In this document: positions 40,347 through 41,064 of the stretch, in pieces | Layout of the letters: each line of letters starts with the position of its first letter | Position numbering within the stretch: position 1 is the first letter of the stretch | Assembly: GCA_029859385.1 (NCBI GenBank) | Contig: JAOUDF010000002.1 | Coordinates: 1-41,064, forward strand | DNA from: Nitrospirota bacterium | GTDB lineage: Bacteria > Nitrospirota > JAOUDF01 | Direction of reading: 5' to 3' | DNA: 41,064 bases | Translations under genes and position numbers: made by a program | Notes under the pieces: generated by a model | Seen by the model: the letters and a program-made list of their open reading frames with translations, nothing else | The model's database searches: none | What the model was told of the DNA's origin: nothing

Positions 40347-41064
40347 CTATTTGAAGTCCCGATACTGGAATATCATCGCCGATATCGACAGAACTATCGC
40401 TATATACAATGCAGTATATGCAGTAACAATGCCGATGTAACTCCACTCAACAGGCACGCCATAAACTACCTGGCCTTTAATATTAAAGTTCGAGAGATTC
40501 GGGAGCATATAGTACAAGAAATTTGTCACTTTTTGGATGACCAGCGATCCCGTTTTCGCACCAAATATCTTCAGGTCTTGAGACATGTGCCCGATAATGA
40601 AGACCGCGACGGTAAAGAGACTGCTTAGCACGGGAGTAGAAAAGGAAGAGAAAAGGATCGCTATGGCCGTGATCAGCATCAATTCCTGAAAGGTAAGCAG
40701 CACCGCCTTCAGCAGCGCAGGATCGGGGCTTTCATACAACGCTGTAACCGCCATGAATACGATGGTCATGATAACCACTTCTACAAAAAGCGTTAGAACC
40801 AGCCCGAGATATTTCCCGAGAAGGAACTGATAGCGGTGTATGGGCTTCGATATGATGGTATAGATTGTTCGCCGGTCGATTTCCTTATAGACCAGCCCGA
40901 TGCCGATAAATACGGCAATAAAAAGACCGAAGATCGAAATACTCGCCAGACCGAGATCAATAATAATCTTCTGCCGTTCTCCAAGAGTCAGAAGACTCAG
41001 TATGCTTGTCCCCCCGATCATTATCAGGGCAAAAAAGAGGAGCGTGTAGAGGACCTTGTCCCTT
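40347..41064 (-). CDS. ABC-2 type transporter permease, C-terminal part
   Basis: Open at the right edge. About 239 residues are visible, starting RDKVLYTLLFFALIMIGG, with five or six hydrophobic helices. The EIDRRTIYTIISKPIHRYQFLLGKYLG stretch is the typical ABC-2 permease coupling region. The ATPase partner must lie beyond the window. A 9-bp inverted repeat (AAATAGCGA/TCGCTATTT, 40329-40352) overlaps the stop codon but lacks a T-run. It ends 92 bases before the small ftsE-linked gene. Confidence 0.88.
   Translation of the reverse strand, partial: RDKVLYTLLFFALIMIGGTSILSLLTLGERQKIIIDLGLASISIFGLFIAVFIGIGLVYKEIDRRTIYTIISKPIHRYQFLLGKYLGLVLTLFVEVVIMTIVFMAVTALYESPDPALLKAVLLTFQELMLITAIAILFSSFSTPVLSSLFTVAVFIIGHMSQDLKIFGAKTGSLVIQKVTNFLYYMLPNLSNFNIKGQVVYGVPVEWSYIGIVTAYTALYIAIVLSISAMIFQYRDFK

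Noticed and set aside
40329..40352. 9-bp inverted repeat over the ABC permease stop codon
   Set aside because: No T-run follows in the leftward direction, so it is not called a terminator.

Overview
This window reads as chromosomal DNA of a Gram-negative bacterium: it encodes lipoproteins, outer-membrane polysaccharide export, FtsEX with an EnvC-like partner, and a PEP-CTERM protein. The mix of groESL under CIRCE control, an NfeD-slipin operon, a heme-motif HD-GYP sensor and a PEP-CTERM-flanked exopolysaccharide (EPS) cluster suggests Nitrospirota or Desulfobacterota (former Deltaproteobacteria). This is an inference from gene content and protein style; I cannot place the phylum from sequence alone. 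Both ends cut genes (murJ on the left, an ABC-2 permease on the right). The left edge is a perfect 29-bp fold-back, which suggests the window begins at an assembly edge.

Layout. Positions 1-6.85 kb hold murJ (partial, leftward), an HD-GYP protein with a CxxCH heme motif, a Lys/Ala-repeat histone-like protein, mutS, a small lipoprotein, a 3D-domain protein and a small zinc-finger-like membrane protein. Positions 7.3-26.45 kb hold sixteen leftward genes for an exopolysaccharide or surface glycan. In order of transcription they are: a Wza-like export lipoprotein with three tandem export domains, an RmlD-like reductase, a B12-type radical SAM enzyme, a Wzz-like co-polymerase, a 59-residue membrane protein, a FAD oxidoreductase, an initiating sugar transferase, a Wzy/ligase, two paralogous GT2 glycosyltransferases, a methyltransferase, a Wzx-type flippase, an alkaline-phosphatase-superfamily enzyme, an acyltransferase-3, a TolB-type propeller and a second alkaline-phosphatase-superfamily enzyme. 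Many junctions are ATGA overlaps or very short gaps. A sigma-54-type promoter (GG-N10-GC) lies about 275 bases upstream of the first gene, followed by a leader hairpin and flanked by inverted repeats that could bind an enhancer protein. The cluster looks more AT-rich than its flanks. On its right come a divergent GT2 gene and a convergent PEP-CTERM gene.

Positions 28.8-32.9 kb hold a leftward operon nfeD-slipin-marC-DUF2062-lplA/lipM with a clear sigma-70 promoter. Then come a PepSY protein, tRNA-fMet with its own promoter and terminator, and groES-groEL. The groESL leader has a CIRCE operator extended to 21-bp arms and an orphan, perfect Shine-Dalgarno sequence with a five-codon frame. The GroES protein lacks the usual roof hairpin. 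From 35.7 to 40.25 kb is an envelope/division operon (small conserved protein, ftsE, ftsX, envC-like, ctpA), closed by a strong terminator. The last gene is the partial ABC-2 permease.

How the genes work together. The central cluster has the core parts of a Wzx/Wzy-type pathway: initiation on a lipid carrier, three GT2 enzymes including the divergent one, flipping, polymerisation, length control and export. Around this core are unusual tailoring enzymes: two phosphatase-superfamily enzymes, an O-acyltransferase, a methyltransferase, a radical SAM enzyme and a FAD enzyme. The strongest candidates for something undescribed are the triplicated export protein, the sigma-54-controlled tailoring set, the roofless GroES and the structured groESL leader.
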